Assembly (NCBI GenBank): GCA_021780415.1
Contig: JAJXYW010000034.1
Location: 1 to 22,269 of the forward strand
Direction: 5' to 3'
DNA: 22,269 bases
Source: Acidobacteriota bacterium
GTDB lineage: Bacteria > Acidobacteriota > Terriglobia > Terriglobales > Acidobacteriaceae
Both the position numbers and the translations under genes were made by a program. The notes under the pieces are model-generated. The model saw only the letters and a list, made by a program, of their open reading frames with translations. It was not told the DNA's origin and made no database searches. Below, in pieces: positions 21,709-22,269 of the stretch (position 1 is the first letter of the stretch; every line of letters starts with the position of its first letter).

Positions 21709-22056
21709 ATGGCACAGCCGGAGTTCAAGGTAGACCGCACGACTGCTCTGTATGAGCGTCCGGCGATGGATGTAGTGGACGCTGCGACCTATGCGGCGGT
21801 GAAGCAGGCGGTTGCGAACGCGTTTGCGGTGGGAAATGTGGAGAAGTTTTTGAAGTCGGTGGCGGGTGCGGGGCTGCGGATTCGGGAGTTCGAGGCCGTG
21901 GCGGGTGCGGGGCTGCTGGGTGCGGGTGCGGCGGCGCAGTATGCGAAGTTGTCGAATGGCGACCAGGGACAGATTCGGGAGTTTTATCTGGCGTCGCTGG
22001 AGCAGGTGGAACTCGCGCTGCGGGATAAATATTTCAAGATCTACGCGTACTACTAA
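21709..22056 (+). CDS. small protein of unknown function upstream of tuf
   Basis: A 115-residue protein. ATG 21709 is preceded by AAGGACGG; an in-frame TTG at 21679 is less likely because it lies near the tRNA-Gly 3' end. It looks soluble and largely helical: VDAATYAAVKQAVANAFAVGNVEKFLKSVAG, then REFEAVAGAG, a Gly/Ala hinge, and QGQIREFYLASLEQVELALRDKYFKIYAYY. The segment VAGAGL occurs twice, from an internal DNA repeat (GTGGCGGGTGCGGGGCTG). I know no family. Position between tRNA-Gly and tuf suggests cotranscription with the translation genes. Confidence 0.75.
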   Translation: MAQPEFKVDRTTALYERPAMDVVDAATYAAVKQAVANAFAVGNVEKFLKSVAGAGLRIREFEAVAGAGLLGAGAAAQYAKLSNGDQGQIREFYLASLEQVELALRDKYFKIYAYY

Positions 22057-22146
22057 ACAGAGCGGGTGCGCGTGATGGCCGGGATGATCCGGCGATGAGG
22101 TTTGCAGCATAGTCTGGTTTCGATACCGAGAGGAAAGTGAGCAGTC

Positions 22147-22269
22147 ATGGGCAAGGAAAAATTTGATCGCAGCAAGCCGCACGTAAACATAGGGACGATT
22201 GGACATATTGATCATGGCAAGACGACGCTGACGGCGGCGATTACGAAGGTGCTGTCGAAGCATAATCCG
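22147..22269 (+). CDS. tuf: elongation factor Tu, N-terminal part
   Basis: The first 41 residues are present; the gene runs off the right edge. The start [20 protein letters not shown], then [10 protein letters not shown], is diagnostic of EF-Tu, with the GTP-binding P-loop GHIDHGKT (Ile where Val is commoner). EF-Tu delivers aminoacyl-tRNA to the ribosome. The ATG at 22147 has GAGAGGAAAG upstream. The preceding Thr, Tyr, Thr and Gly tRNA genes are the usual company of bacterial tuf. Confidence 0.97.
   Translation, partial: MGKEKFDRSKPHVNIGTIGHIDHGKTTLTAAITKVLSKHNP

Overview
The window is high-GC chromosomal DNA that looks like a member of the Acidobacteria (Terriglobia: Granulicella, Terriglobus or Edaphobacter type). 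This rests on general resemblance, namely the protein styles, the intergenic spacers of the TTCGCTTCGCT...GGATGAC type and the tRNA-tuf order, not on any database search. No prophage, insertion sequence, CRISPR array or rRNA is visible.

Layout. 1-635: 3' end of guaA. 704-913: small two-helix membrane protein. 910-1898 (minus): a DUF167 gene and a YggS-type PLP homeostasis gene, overlapping ATGA. 1956-2072: possible tiny membrane peptide. 2149-3258: outer-membrane beta-barrel protein followed by a strong terminator. 3470-7882 (minus): thiL, an unknown protein coupled to it, a protein homologous to the menaquinone enzyme MqnC that has lost its radical-SAM cysteines, and a processive family 2 glycosyltransferase that probably starts at CTG. 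8171-9166: membrane-anchored M23 (LytM) protein. 9685-14592 (minus): orphan sugar-binding lipoprotein, cysteine-free thioredoxin-like protein, PQQ-type sugar dehydrogenase and a membrane-anchored unknown, separated by hexamer-repeat spacers.

14874-19893 is a nitrosative-stress module: ric (DUF542/hemerythrin, minus), hcp (plus), a Crp/Fnr-family regulator (plus) and a NapH/NosR/CcoG-like membrane polyferredoxin (minus). Three 16-bp Crp/Fnr-like dyads lie upstream of ric, hcp and the polyferredoxin gene. All three sit at exactly the same distance from a TANNNT -10 hexamer, which is the spacing of class II (-41.5) activation. This suggests one small regulon in which the polyferredoxin could supply electrons to Hcp while Ric repairs Fe-S or di-iron centres.

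20085-20564: DUF3617 protein. 20744-22269: tRNA-Thr(TGT), tRNA-Tyr(GTA), a small membrane protein, tRNA-Thr(GGT), tRNA-Gly(TCC), a small unknown protein and the start of tuf, a translation cluster with two unfamiliar small genes embedded.

The spacers are themselves unusual. Eleven copies of a 13-23 nt hairpin motif, with compensatory changes in the stem, alternate with (RGCAAM)n hexamer arrays that are open in all six reading frames. The four large arrays each lie just 3' of a minus-strand stop codon.
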